From: Desulfobacteraceae bacterium
GTDB taxonomy: Bacteria; Desulfobacterota; Desulfobacteria; Desulfobacterales; Desulfosalsimonadaceae
Assembly (NCBI GenBank): GCA_003599885.1
Contig: QZKW01000077.1
Span: 1-64,000, forward strand
Length of the DNA stretch: 64,000 nt
Direction of reading: 5' to 3'
The position numbers were made by a program, and so were the translations under genes. The notes under the pieces are model-generated. The model did no database searches. It was not told the origin of the DNA and was given only the letters and a program-made list of their open reading frames with translations. Shown here one piece after another: positions 8,631-19,550 of this stretch (the stretch's first letter is position 1; each line of letters opens with the position of its first letter).

Positions 8631-8697
8631 GTAAAATTTTATAATGTATTAAAATATTAGTTGATGACATCGGCTTAAATACAAAGTCCATGGGACG

Positions 8698-9366
8698 TTA
8701 TTGAATATGTGATTGAACTGCCTCCAGCAGCCAGTTCGCCCAGAGATCGATCCCTTCACCTGTTTTGCAAGACACCGTAAAAATTTTGATATCCGGATTC
8801 AGCCGTCGGACGCGCTCTTCCATCAGCTCCATTTTAAAATCCGAAAGGGACAAGTAGTCCACCTTGTTGACAATCAGTGCGTGACACTTGGAGAACATCA
8901 AAGGGTATTTGAGGGGTTTGTCATCTCCTTCAGGAACGCTTAAAATCATAATGTCAATGGTCGCCCCGGTGTCAAATTCCGCCGGACAGACCAGATTCCC
9001 GATATTTTCGATAAAAATCAAATCCAGAGCCCCGGTATCCAGGGCAGCCAGCCCTTTTTTTACCATGGATACATCCAGATGGCAAAATCCGCCGGTCCGG
9101 AGTTGAATGCTTTGGATGCCGGTTTCGGCGATTTTTTCAGCATCCACAACCGAATCGATATCCGCTTCGATAACCGCTATGTTCACATCATTCCTCAGGG
9201 CCTGGATCGTCTGAAGCAGCAGGCTGGTTTTGCCTGCGCCAGGAGATGCCATCAGATTCACCATGAATGTTTTTTCTTTTTTTAAGGAATCTCGCAACTC
9301 TTTTGCCGCAGCGTCATTGTCTGCAAGAATATCTTCTTTTACTTCAATAAGTTGAATGTTGCTCAT
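8698..9366 (-). CDS. hypB: Hydrogenase nickel incorporation GTPase HypB
   Basis: 222 residues. HypB is the GTPase that delivers nickel to [NiFe]-hydrogenase with HypA. The P-loop is SPGAGKTS (about residue 41), the metal site GGFCHLD (Cys-His), the switch ENIGNLVCP with its Cys, and the base-specificity motif NKVD. The His-rich N-terminal nickel-storage tail of some HypB proteins is absent. No other hyp or hydrogenase structural genes are nearby, so the gene is separated from the rest of its pathway. The start is supported by an ATG behind a GGAGACAG stretch. Confidence 0.95.
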   Translation of the reverse strand: MSNIQLIEVKEDILADNDAAAKELRDSLKKEKTFMVNLMASPGAGKTSLLLQTIQALRNDVNIAVIEADIDSVVDAEKIAETGIQSIQLRTGGFCHLDVSMVKKGLAALDTGALDLIFIENIGNLVCPAEFDTGATIDIMILSVPEGDDKPLKYPLMFSKCHALIVNKVDYLSLSDFKMELMEERVRRLNPDIKIFTVSCKTGEGIDLWANWLLEAVQSHIQ

Positions 9367-9586
9367 GAATCTGTCTCCATTGGTTTGGAATGTATTTTAA
9401 ATTTTTTAAACATAGCCCCTTTACTGGCAAATGGCAAACAGATCTTTGAACCGGCCGGCCTGTTATGGGGACGGTCCGCATAGCTTTGATTCCTGTTGAC
9501 AATCATTGGCAGGCCGGTAAGGTAAAAAAGTAAGCATGTTTTTATAAAGCCGTGATGGATGAATGATTGAAAACAGGGGGAAGGAA

Positions 9587-10711
9587 ATGATTTCAAAACA
9601 GGCGATTATTCAAAAGGCAAGGGAATTCGGGTTTGAGGATACGGGGTTTACTACGGCGGAGCCCTTTGAGACCCATCGGCAGTTTTTAAAGGACCGGCAG
9701 GCGGAATACGGCTGGGCCGAGGCCGTGGGGCTCGATTTGATGAAAGGGACGGATCCAAAGGCCATTATGCCTGACGCCCAAACGGTGATTGTGCTGATGG
9801 AAGTGTATTTTCGGGAGTCTTACCCCAGAGCCATGGAAGGCCACTTCGGCCGGTGCTATCTGGATGATGACCGGGTGACCAAAGATGGTTTGACCCAAAG
9901 GATCAAAGCGTTTAGAAGTTTCTTGCGTGAAAACGGCATGGATTCCAAGGTGCCGTTTAATCTTCCCCACCGGGTGGCTGCCGCCAGATCAGGCATGGGC
10001 ACATTCGGGAAAAACTGCCTGTTTTATTCCAACAAAGTGGCCCGGCAAAGTTCGTGGGTGCTGCCCATTGCGGTGGTGGTCAACCAGGCGTTTGAGCCGG
10101 ACGATTCCACTCTTGAGATGGGATGTCCCGACTGGTGCCGGAATGCCTGTATCGCCGCCTGTCCGACCAAAGCGCTTAAGGGGAATGGCACCATTGATCC
10201 GCAAAAATGCATTTCGTTTTTGACTTATTTTGGGCAGGGACTGACGCCAAAAGAACTGCGGGAACCCATGGGCATTTATGTTTACGGTTGTGACCGGTGC
10301 CAGAATGTCTGCCCCCGGAATTCGGCATGGCTGGCTGCTGATCTGCCGATGAATGCCAAAGTCGCGGCCAAAGCGGAACATTTTCAATTGCCGGCGTTGC
10401 TGCACATGAACAAACCCGGTTTTGAGGCAAACGTGTGGCCCCATATGTTTTACATGTCCGGGGAAGATCTCTGGCGGTGGCGAATGAATGTGGCCCGGGT
10501 TATGGGCAATACGCGTGATGCCCTGTTTTCGGATGATTTGATCCGGGCATTTGAGGAAAACACGGATGACCGGGTTCGGTGTATGGCCGCGTGGGCGTTG
10601 GGTCGTATCGGGCGGGAAAAAGACCGGCAGGCCCTGGAGAGGTTTTTATCCGCAAGTTCGGGGAATGTGAAGGACGAAGTAGCAGATGCCTTGAAAGGCT
10701 GCGGGTGCTGA
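9587..10711 (+). CDS. QueG-like iron-sulfur reductase family protein
   Basis: About 374 residues from ATG 9587 behind GGGGGAAGG; an in-frame ATG at 9563 lacks a ribosome site. The protein has the QueG architecture: a corrinoid-type N-terminal domain, two [4Fe-4S] sites (CPDWCRNACIAACP and YGCDRCQNVCPRN) and a HEAT-like tail (about residues 310-370). QueG reduces epoxyqueuosine in tRNA. However, the usual DTGP segment carrying the catalytic Asp is replaced by PFNLPHRVAAARSG, and the first cluster motif has an unusual spacing. It is therefore probably a QueG paralogue with another substrate. It ends in CGC. Neighbouring genes give no pathway clue. Confidence 0.75.
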   Translation: MISKQAIIQKAREFGFEDTGFTTAEPFETHRQFLKDRQAEYGWAEAVGLDLMKGTDPKAIMPDAQTVIVLMEVYFRESYPRAMEGHFGRCYLDDDRVTKDGLTQRIKAFRSFLRENGMDSKVPFNLPHRVAAARSGMGTFGKNCLFYSNKVARQSSWVLPIAVVVNQAFEPDDSTLEMGCPDWCRNACIAACPTKALKGNGTIDPQKCISFLTYFGQGLTPKELREPMGIYVYGCDRCQNVCPRNSAWLAADLPMNAKVAAKAEHFQLPALLHMNKPGFEANVWPHMFYMSGEDLWRWRMNVARVMGNTRDALFSDDLIRAFEENTDDRVRCMAAWALGRIGREKDRQALERFLSASSGNVKDEVADALKGCGC

Positions 10712-10774
10712 AGATTGGATGCTACGGCTCTCATGGACTAATTGTGTATTATTTTTCAATTAGGGTTGAAATAA

Positions 10775-13174
10775 ATGGACAAATACCTGGATGATAAAAG
10801 ACCGGATCAACAAGTCCGGATTCAGGAGCGGGAGATCGCCAGCCTGAGGGAAACTGTTGAAGCCCTGATGGAAAGCGGGAATAAATACCGGTCCATCATC
10901 GAAAATATCGAAGATGGGTATTATGAAGTGGATTTGACCGGGAATTTTATTTTTTTTAACGAATCCATGGCCCGCATGCTGGGATATTCCGGCGCCGAAT
11001 TAATGGGCATGAACAACCGGGAATTTATGGATCCCGAAAATGCCAAAAAAGTTTTTCAAACCTTTCACCAGGTGTATGCATCCGGGAAACCTTCAAAGGC
11101 CGTGGATTGGGCCCTCATTAAAAAAGATGGTGAAAAATGCCACATTGACACTTCCGTGTCGCTGGTTCGGGACGCGAATCAACAGCCCATCGGTTTTCAT
11201 GGCATTGCACGGGATATCACCGCGCGGATGCGATTTGAAGAAGTCATGCAAAGAGAGCGGTTTTTTTCGGAATCCCTGATCAACAGCATGCCCGGAATCT
11301 TTTATCTGTTTGATGCTACCGGAAAATTTATCCGATGGAACCGGAATTTTGAAAGCGTTTCCGAATATACCGGCGATGAGATAGCGAGCATGTCGCCGGC
11401 AGATCTGTTTGAGGGCAGGGACAGAGAGCATATTATCCGCCGGATTCAACAGGTGTTCAGAGAGGGGCAGGCAGATGCGGAAGCGGATTTTCTTTCAAAA
11501 AGCGGGCGAAGAATTCCCCATTATTTTACCGGTAAGCTGATTCATATTGAAAACAGACCCTTTTTGATCGGCATGGGAATTGATATCACCGATCGCAAAA
11601 AAGCGGAAGAGTCCCTGAAAATATCTCAGGAACTCTACCGCCAGGTCGTTGAGAACGCCAATGACGCCATCATTATTCTTCAGGACGGGATGATCGTGTT
11701 TCACAATAGCCGTACGGAAACCCTGACCGGATATTCCAAAGAAGAACTCGTCCGCATCCCGTTCATCAGTTTTGTTATCCCTGAAGATAAGGACGCAGTT
11801 TCGAAACGATATTTCAAAAAATTAAACGGAGAGAACTTCGGCGGCGCTTTTTCGTTTGGGATCTTAAATAAAAACGGTGAGGAATTATGGGTCGAAGTCA
11901 ATACGGTGGTGGTTTCATGGAAGGGGAAACCCGCCATCCAATGTTTCATCCGGGATGTCAGCCGACAGAGGAAACTTGAAACACAGCTTCGCCAGGCCCA
12001 TAAAATGGAGGCCATCGGCACCCTGGCCGGCGGAATCGCCCATGATTTCAACAATGTGATCAGCATTCTTCTCGGTAATATTGAGATGGCGATGATTGAT
12101 GTGCCGGAAACAAACTCAGCCCGGCAGAACCTGGAGGCATCCCGCAAAGTTTGTCTGCGGGCAAGAGACATGGTGAACCAGATCCTGAGTTTTTCCCGCC
12201 AGACGAAGAACGAACCCCGGTCCGTCAATCTGGCTGAGATTATCAACGAATCCCTCACTCTGTTGCGGTTTTCCATTCCTGCGACCATTGCGGTGCACTC
12301 TGACATCCCGGAAACCCCCCCGGCCATTCTGGCGGATCCTTCCCAGATTCACCAGGTGATTATCAATCTATGCGCCAACGCGGCCCATGTCATGCGCGAA
12401 AAAGGCGGGGTCATTGATGTGCGTCTGGAGGAGATGTCCCTGGAAAGAACCCATGATAAATCCTCTGTTGGTGAAGGCGTTGCATCCCCGGCTGAGGGGC
12501 TATCGACGGGCCGGTATATGGTATTGTCCGTCGGTGATACGGGCGGCGGCATCCCTTCGGGTATCAGAGGGCGAATTTTTGACCCCTATTTTACAACCAA
12601 AAAGATCGGTGAAGGATCCGGCATGGGGCTGGCAGTGGTGCACGGCATCGTCAAGGCCCATGGAGGCGCGGTTCATGTGGACAGCGAACCCGGCCGAGGG
12701 AGCGTTTTCAGGGTTTTTTTTCCGGTTATTGAGGGGGATGCAGCGGCTGAGAAAAAAAATTTAAAGCCGGTTACCGGCGGCAGTGAGCGCATCCTTTATG
12801 TTGATGATGACCCGCTGCTGGTGGAAATCGGAGAACAGATGCTGGAATATTTAGGGTATCAGGTGACCTCATCGACCAGCTCAGTGGAAGCCCTGGCATT
12901 GTTCAGATCTGATCCCGGCCGGTTTGATCTCGTGATCACGGACATGACCATGCCCCGGATGAACGGCGGGACGCTCGCCCGGGAATTGATCGCGGTAAAA
13001 TCCGATATCCCGATTATCCTGAATACCGGTTACAGTGATCAAATCGATGAAGAAACGGCAGGGGAAATCGGCATTAAAGCCTATCTCCTCAAGCCTTTGA
13101 CCATGTCGGACCTGGCGGAAGCCATCCGGAAAGCGCTGGGGGAAAATCAAAACGCGGATAAAACGGAAACGTGA
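10775..13174 (+). CDS. Hybrid PAS-domain sensor histidine kinase with receiver
   Basis: 799 residues without membrane segments, so a cytoplasmic sensor. A short coiled coil is followed by three PAS domains (about 36-150, 155-280, 285-405), each ending in a DITAR/DITDR/DVSRQ type motif. Next come HisKA with the phospho-acceptor His in GGIAHDFNN (about 423), HATPase_c with GDTGGGIP and GMGLAVVHG (about 520-645), and a C-terminal receiver (about 665-785) with DDDP, the acceptor Asp in VITDMTMP, and KPL. The signal and output partner are not evident, since no response-regulator gene is adjacent. The frame starts 64 bases after the QueG-like gene with a weak ribosome site. Confidence 0.92.
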   Translation: MDKYLDDKRPDQQVRIQEREIASLRETVEALMESGNKYRSIIENIEDGYYEVDLTGNFIFFNESMARMLGYSGAELMGMNNREFMDPENAKKVFQTFHQVYASGKPSKAVDWALIKKDGEKCHIDTSVSLVRDANQQPIGFHGIARDITARMRFEEVMQRERFFSESLINSMPGIFYLFDATGKFIRWNRNFESVSEYTGDEIASMSPADLFEGRDREHIIRRIQQVFREGQADAEADFLSKSGRRIPHYFTGKLIHIENRPFLIGMGIDITDRKKAEESLKISQELYRQVVENANDAIIILQDGMIVFHNSRTETLTGYSKEELVRIPFISFVIPEDKDAVSKRYFKKLNGENFGGAFSFGILNKNGEELWVEVNTVVVSWKGKPAIQCFIRDVSRQRKLETQLRQAHKMEAIGTLAGGIAHDFNNVISILLGNIEMAMIDVPETNSARQNLEASRKVCLRARDMVNQILSFSRQTKNEPRSVNLAEIINESLTLLRFSIPATIAVHSDIPETPPAILADPSQIHQVIINLCANAAHVMREKGGVIDVRLEEMSLERTHDKSSVGEGVASPAEGLSTGRYMVLSVGDTGGGIPSGIRGRIFDPYFTTKKIGEGSGMGLAVVHGIVKAHGGAVHVDSEPGRGSVFRVFFPVIEGDAAAEKKNLKPVTGGSERILYVDDDPLLVEIGEQMLEYLGYQVTSSTSSVEALALFRSDPGRFDLVITDMTMPRMNGGTLARELIAVKSDIPIILNTGYSDQIDEETAGEIGIKAYLLKPLTMSDLAEAIRKALGENQNADKTET

Positions 13175-13201
13175 TCGTTCTCCTTATCGGCCTGAGTTCA
13201 T

Positions 13202-14842
<1,641 letters not shown>

Positions 14843-14871
14843 TGCGCATCCATGTATCAATTCGTCTGAAA

Positions 14872-15528
14872 TTATAAAAGGGAAGACCGCTTCTTTTTAG
14901 TCCGGGCTCCCATCATGTATCCGACCAGAAGAATCCCTGCGCCGACCAGTGACCATTTGATGGCAACAGCCGTATATTGATCGATCAGTTTTTTTTCAAT
15001 AGCGGCAATCCGGTTGTTTTTTTCTTTTAATTCGGTTTCTTTCTGAACCAGGGTGTCTTTCAGTTGATGATAGGCGTCAGCATCTTTTTTTAAAGCCTGA
15101 AAAGAGTCTTCCATAGCGCCCATCTGAATGGTCTGTTCATTCAACCGGGTGGTCAGGCCGATGTTTTCTTCTTTTAAGGACTGATTTTCAATGGTTACAG
15201 CCTGGAATTTTTCCCGAAGGGTTGTCGGTTGTGCCGCTGCAGGCTCATCTTTTATTTCAGAAGGAGGGTCAGTTGATAGATACCGGATGCTGACCCATCC
15301 TTCCAGGCCGTCAGCCGTTTCGATGAGGGTCCATCCACCGGCGGAAGAAAGGGCCAGGACTTTTTGTCCCGCCTTAACGATTCCCACCACATTCGCTTTT
15401 TCATTGCTGTCGGCCCTGACGTTCAGGGCCGGGATGTCCACGACGTACATGTCGGTTCCCAGACAGCGTGCCGCTGGGGGACAGGACAACATGATGAGTA
15501 TAAATATTACTGCCACATTTTTTTTCAT
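14872..15528 (-). CDS. SH3-domain membrane protein (TIGR04211-like)
   Basis: About 218 residues from ATG 15528, which follows GGAG; the frame is open 12 codons further. A signal peptide (1-25, with a CPPAARC end) is followed by a bacterial SH3 domain (about 28-88, with LNVRADSNEKANVVG and GWVSIRYL), a long coiled coil (about 105-180), a membrane helix near the C-terminus (VAIKWSLVGAGILLVGYMMG) and a basic tail. This layout matches the SH3-domain protein family TIGR04211 (YgiM-like), thought to act at the cell envelope. The function is unknown. It lies 29 bases upstream of nadB on the same strand and may be co-transcribed. Confidence 0.82.
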   Translation of the reverse strand: MKKNVAVIFILIMLSCPPAARCLGTDMYVVDIPALNVRADSNEKANVVGIVKAGQKVLALSSAGGWTLIETADGLEGWVSIRYLSTDPPSEIKDEPAAAQPTTLREKFQAVTIENQSLKEENIGLTTRLNEQTIQMGAMEDSFQALKKDADAYHQLKDTLVQKETELKEKNNRIAAIEKKLIDQYTAVAIKWSLVGAGILLVGYMMGARTKKKRSSLL

Positions 15529-15951
15529 GGTATGAAAATCTCCGGTCGTGACGCTTATTTGCATAAAGAAAACTAAGATTATTGTTCTTGTATTGATTCC
15601 AAATAGTTAAAATTATTTAAAGAGTTCCGGCTAAGCCAAAAAACATATCTGAAAGATGGGGTATATTCAAGGTTAAAGTGGCTGGTTTCTATATTTCTTT
15701 CTTGACAATAGGCGGATTTCTTTTGTTACTTTTTTAATGATGAACGGTTCCATGTCCGGCGGGGTAAGCGCTGATTCCCGATAATTATGAAACATATCTC
15801 ATAAAAAATCAGGGGTAAAACTGCATTTTTCTGACGCGGCTCGACTCAAATATTTATTTAAAATTTAATATGTTATTTGCATGTTATCCGGCATTGAAAG
15901 CCGTAACCACCCCTTCCGTTTTCAAGTTGCCGTGCGCACGGCAACTTGCCG
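15529..15951. other. Intergenic region with a perfect palindrome
   Basis: No gene is supported. At 15702-15707 TTGACA occurs without a good -10 box. The segment near 15716-15731 resembles the TTCTTTTGTTACTTTT end of the structured repeats at 17.1 and 19.5 kb, perhaps a decayed fragment. The main feature is the palindrome described at 15923-15948. Confidence 0.4.
15923..15948 (-). terminator. Perfect palindromic hairpin after the 15952-16722 gene
   Basis: CAAGTTGCCGTGC is followed at once by its exact reverse complement, giving an 11-bp stem with a GCGC loop. It begins four bases after the stop codon of the minus-strand gene and is a likely transcription stop, although the following T-run is weak. 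Confidence 0.55.
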
Positions 15952-16722
15952 TCAAGAGTTTGGATGCGCGATGACATCCTCAAGACGGATGATCAGATCA
16001 GCACATGCCGCTCTCCTGGCTTCCATCTCTTCTATCCATTCAATGGCCTGCTGCCGGAGCCGCTCCTGGGTTTCCCGTTCAAGCTGATACAGGTTGGTTT
16101 TATCCGCCAGAAATTCCGGCATCACGGTTTTTCCCAGAAATTGATCCACGGCTTTGGCATATTGCCCGACAATGCTTTCCGATGTGATGGCCGGGGGCGG
16201 GTTGCTGATTCGGATTAACTCATTGATCCGTAAATTCAGTTTTCTTGAGGGCAAATTTTCCCGGATGCAGTCAAACACCAGCTCCGATTTCGCACCGTCG
16301 TTGGGAAGCCGGGTCAATGACAATTTATGGGTATAATGGAGCTTGCCGGCATCCAGGCCGATGCTCTGAAAATACCGTTCCTGGGCGGCAACGCTCACCA
16401 TACCGCCCAACACGCGGCGCGTCAGGGAAATGTGCGGCCGCCGGCACAGGCGGTTAAAAGAAATTGACTTGTTGGGGGCATGGGACATGGCCAGCTCAAT
16501 GTCGCCCGCAAAATAACGGGTCAGCAGATGCTCGCCGATGATGATGGACGCCCCGAACATCATCTGCGCCACCGTCCGGTTGATAAACTGCACGGACTCC
16601 TCGATCATGGCGTCTTCATCCTGCGCGGGAACCGGCGCTGACGCATCGGGTTCCGCCATCTTTTCCGGGACAAAAGCATCTGATTCATTGGGGGATTCAT
16701 TCAGGCCTGGCTGGTCATCCAT
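15952..16722 (-). CDS. Hypothetical protein with acidic N-terminus and helical body
   Basis: About 256 residues from ATG 16722, chosen for the AAAGGAG ribosome site; an in-frame ATG at 16758 has none. Residues 1-40 are acidic and Pro/Ser-rich. The body is mostly helical (IEESVQFINRTVAQMMFGASIIIGEHLL), with a conserved-looking SLTRRVLGGMVSVAAQERYFQ and a C-terminal coiled coil (YQLERETQERLRQQAIEWIEE). I recognise no family or catalytic motif. It has no signal peptide. It stands alone between the palindromic terminator and structured repeat copy A. Confidence 0.6.
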   Translation of the reverse strand: MDDQPGLNESPNESDAFVPEKMAEPDASAPVPAQDEDAMIEESVQFINRTVAQMMFGASIIIGEHLLTRYFAGDIELAMSHAPNKSISFNRLCRRPHISLTRRVLGGMVSVAAQERYFQSIGLDAGKLHYTHKLSLTRLPNDGAKSELVFDCIRENLPSRKLNLRINELIRISNPPPAITSESIVGQYAKAVDQFLGKTVMPEFLADKTNLYQLERETQERLRQQAIEWIEEMEARRAACADLIIRLEDVIAHPNS

Positions 16723-16891
16723 TGCAGGCTCCTTTATGTGCGGCGGTTGGTGGTTCATGACGGGTGACAGGTGATAAATCGGTTTGTTATTGGCAGGTTA
16801 TATACGAAAACGGGAAGGGAATCCAGAAATAATAACGGTGAAATGTGTTACGGAAAGATTGCACGTATGTTCGGCGGGGGTTTTTGCCCAT

Positions 16892-17123
16892 CGCGATGCG
16901 GCCCTGATCCGATGGTTTTCGTGGATCACGGGGGCAAACTGTTTGAGCGGATAAATGCCAATGAACCTGCCGGTTGCGACAAGCGAAGTCGGCATAACGC
17001 TCCCTGGCAAGCCACAATTGTAGCGAGTTTTTGCCCACGCCACGGAAACCATTGGGTCAGGGAGCTTTCCGCATCGCGGGGCTGGGTTCTTTTGTTACTT
17101 TTCTTGCCCACCAAGAAAAGTAA
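16892..17123 (+). repeat. Structured repeat copy A (candidate structured RNA)
   Basis: No convincing gene lies here. The sequence folds into a long hairpin: outer arms CGCGATGCGG (from 16892) and CCGCATCGCG (to 17078), and middle arms 16902-16940 and 17026-17064 enclosing a variable loop of about 85 bases. A 12-bp hairpin TTACTTTTCTTG/CAAGAAAAGTAA (17095-17123) follows. In the middle stem, the three differences from perfect pairing over 16902-16924 are all G-U type when read as plus-strand RNA, which points to RNA transcribed in this direction. An inverted second copy lies at 19551-19784. Confidence 0.7.
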
Positions 17124-17265
17124 AAATGACAGGGGGTTGCCGGGGATATCGGTTAAAAAATCAATTTAACCACCGTTGAATCAGTCAAGAGTGTAGGTAT
17201 GACCCTGTGATTTTTCGCAACGTGCTCTTCAGCGGGCGATAGGAATGATCGTCGGATGGAAACGA

Positions 17266-18006
17266 TCAGTTCGCTTTTTTGAGTTTCTCACTGTCTTTAT
17301 CTATCCGAGCATGGAATACACAGTAGCGGGGGAATGTCCAATCCGTACCATAAAGTGATTGTATCTCTGGTTTCGGAAACGTTTCTTCAAAGTCAACAAT
17401 ATGGAAGCCGTACTTTTTGAGTACGAAAAAGTATCGAGAAAGTGGCCGGTGGCTGTATGGGACACCAGAAATTTTTGTATTCGGATCCTTTGTCACAGCA
17501 AAAGAGACGGACTTTGTAAGCTCTTTCATATAATGATACTCAGATGGAGCAAAGAATTTCTTATATTCATTGTAAAAACAAGGATGAGGGATAGCGAACA
17601 CAAAGTGAGATTGATTCCCCATAAACTGGGCCACACTTGCAATAAACAACTCTAAATTATCAACAAGCTGTAAGACCATATGGGAAATAATCAAATCAAA
17701 AGTGCGCTCACTTCGATAGTCTTCGGCTCTCAAACGAAATAATTGAACACAACTTCCTTCAATTACCTGCTCTGCTACGGAATACATGCCTTCTGAAGGC
17801 TCGATTGCGACAGATGTATTCACATGATTGCTTAGATTTGTTGAAAGATGCCCCGTCCCACATCCTACTTCTATTAATGATTCTGGGCGAAGCTCTTTAA
17901 CCAAATCCACATAATAAGGAAGGAAAACCTTGGAGAAGGTTAGGTCATTTCCTGATTCAATCTGAACCCGTCGAATGGATGCGAAGTCATCCCATCTGTT
18001 CGGCAT
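17266..18006 (-). CDS. Class I SAM-dependent methyltransferase
   Basis: About 246 residues from ATG 18006, behind AAAGGA; the frame is open further upstream but inside the preceding gene. Motif I of Rossmann-fold methyltransferases is clear (SLIEVGCGTGHLS), followed by an acidic strand end (AIEPSEGM) and a motif IV-like FDLIISHMVLQLVDN. The C-terminal half has the beta strands of a small-molecule or lipid methyltransferase (HPCFYNEYKKFF, YSHRPLSRYF). The substrate is unknown. It overlaps the stop of the membrane protein by 20 bases, so translation is probably coupled. It belongs to the cassette bounded by structured repeats A and B. Confidence 0.85.
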   Translation of the reverse strand: MPNRWDDFASIRRVQIESGNDLTFSKVFLPYYVDLVKELRPESLIEVGCGTGHLSTNLSNHVNTSVAIEPSEGMYSVAEQVIEGSCVQLFRLRAEDYRSERTFDLIISHMVLQLVDNLELFIASVAQFMGNQSHFVFAIPHPCFYNEYKKFFAPSEYHYMKELTKSVSFAVTKDPNTKISGVPYSHRPLSRYFFVLKKYGFHIVDFEETFPKPEIQSLYGTDWTFPRYCVFHARIDKDSEKLKKAN

Positions 18007-18649
18007 TAGCCTGTTCCTTTGATTTGCGAATAATGTCTTTCGCCATTCCAATAATCTGTGGGCCAGAGTGATTGTCGAATATCGTTACCTCATGTTCAGG
18101 ATGTGACCCCCGAGCTATGGCAAGGCGCTCTGCACCGCTTCGATTCCCATTAACTAATGTGAATCGAGCCTCAGGGGCAGTACCTTCATTAGTGACGAAG
18201 AAGCGAATCCCCGCCTGTTCTAAATCATTTCGAATATCATCTTCCACAGGTTTGGGAGTGATCACTTCAACAAAAGCACCTTCGCTTGCCTTTTTCTTTA
18301 CCGCATCCATAAGTTCTTGAGAGTTTCGAATCCAGGATAAGCGACTAGTGACAATCTGAACGGTACTGCCACTTGTTACGAAATCTTTCATAAACGAGAG
18401 GGTAATGGCTTCCGTTTTGTGATTTTCAACGTGGGGGAGATACCTGAATCCTTTTTTTGCCAACATAATTACCACAGTAATGACTTCAAGAATTGCAGCA
18501 GTGACAAGGCTTCCGAGATATGGCAAGTCAGAACGCGTATTCGCTTCTGGACTAAACCAAAGATATCCAAGCCCAATCAGGGCAAGTAACGTCGTTAAAA
18601 GAAAGATGACAATGAATGCGTAAAGCGCTATTTTGACAATTTTAAGCAT
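17987..18649 (-). CDS. Two-TM membrane protein with PLD-like cytoplasmic domain
   Basis: 220 residues. Two membrane helices (about 7-30 and 46-64) precede a soluble domain (about 80-215). TVQIVTSRLSWIRNSQELMDAVKKKASEGAFVEVITPKP has the strand-helix pattern of PLD-like domains, and EARFTLVNGNRSGAERLAI sits where the HKD motif would be, but no clean HxKxxxxD is present. It may therefore be a non-catalytic or diverged member. The gene is translationally coupled to the methyltransferase downstream. Membrane-anchored PLD-like proteins occur in defence contexts, but nothing here proves that role. Confidence 0.6.
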   Translation of the reverse strand: MLKIVKIALYAFIVIFLLTTLLALIGLGYLWFSPEANTRSDLPYLGSLVTAAILEVITVVIMLAKKGFRYLPHVENHKTEAITLSFMKDFVTSGSTVQIVTSRLSWIRNSQELMDAVKKKASEGAFVEVITPKPVEDDIRNDLEQAGIRFFVTNEGTAPEARFTLVNGNRSGAERLAIARGSHPEHEVTIFDNHSGPQIIGMAKDIIRKSKEQANAEQMG

Positions 18650-18756
18650 ATATATTATCCTCCAATCTTCAAATTAAGCGAATGCTAAAACGCATAGGCT
18701 CCTGCTTTTTGGTGTCCTGTGCAGTTTTCTGTTAGCTTCGGTTTTATTTATAATGC

Positions 18757-19242
18757 TTATCTTTTAACTTGACCCGCCGCCCACGACCACTCTTTAGCAA
18801 TAACAACCAAATAGTTATACGCATCGATTTTGCCCCATCTAAAATTCTGATCAAGAATATCCCGTAAAGCTTTTTCAACCGTATCTCTAAGCTTGTTCAA
18901 ATTTTTAAAATTTTCTTGACTGGCAATCGCAATATAAGTGTTCTTGGGAGTTTCTATGTGTTCATAAGAATATTCTTCGCCGCTGCCACTAATCTTTGCC
19001 TGAATATGCTTTTTAAATTTTGATTTAATTAGGTAATCATCTATTTCTTTATACACTGATGAGGCAGCATTCGATAAATCAAAAGTTAAAACAACATAGT
19101 GGTAACTTTCACCCTCACCGTATTTCGAGTTTTTGAAACTATCATGAAGGAAATCCTTTTGCATTTGTGTCCTCAATCGAAAAGCTAACAAGTTATTCAA
19201 AAGTTCCTGGATATCTCCGATAGCCGGAAAGACGCATTTCAC
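18757..19242 (-). CDS. Hypothetical protein of the repeat-flanked cassette
   Basis: 161 residues, unrecognised. It has a helical N-terminus (IGDIQELLNNLLAFRLRTQMQKDFL), a central alternating strand-helix part (YHYVVLTFDLSNAASSVYKEID) and a conserved-looking end (FRWGKIDAYNYLVVIAKEWSWAAG). It has no signal peptide, membrane segment or catalytic motif that I can name. It is first in the minus-strand order of the cassette, 107 bases upstream of the membrane protein. The region is more AT-rich than its neighbours, consistent with acquisition. Confidence 0.55.
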   Translation of the reverse strand: MKCVFPAIGDIQELLNNLLAFRLRTQMQKDFLHDSFKNSKYGEGESYHYVVLTFDLSNAASSVYKEIDDYLIKSKFKKHIQAKISGSGEEYSYEHIETPKNTYIAIASQENFKNLNKLRDTVEKALRDILDQNFRWGKIDAYNYLVVIAKEWSWAAGQVKR

Positions 19243-19490
19243 TTAAAGCGGTCGTCCGAATGCGTTACAACCAACAACAAACATTTCAAAATTTATATCC
19301 ATCTGTTTACACAATATATTTATGATTAACAAGCGTTTCATTTTACCATTCTGATTTTTATAAAAAGGGGCTTGATCATCGTTTCGACCAAAATTCCAAT
19401 CCGAGCCGTAAGCGTAAGCGACCGGAACCGCTCCCTGACAGTCGCGGCTCTGAGTGGCCGAAAGGTTCTTATTCGTCCGGCAACGATATA

Positions 19491-19517
19491 CCGGAATTCA
19501 CCTTTCTGGAATTCCGG
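19491..19517. repeat. Hairpin with 9-bp perfect stem
   Basis: CCGGAATTC (19491-19499) pairs with GAATTCCGG (19509-19517). It lies in the gene-free stretch 19243-20019, just outside structured repeat B. The preceding 19395-19490 segment also looks like dispersed repeat rather than coding sequence. Confidence 0.45.
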
Positions 19518-19550
19518 AAACACCTCACTTTATTACTCGACTTTTCCCTT

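Noticed and set aside
15716-15731. Third copy of the structured repeat
   Set aside because: Only the TTCTTTTGTTACTTTT end matches; the stems are missing. At most a decayed remnant.
16771-17169. Open frames on both strands over repeat A
   Set aside because: They lie on covarying stems, differ in frame between the two copies and have no ribosome sites.
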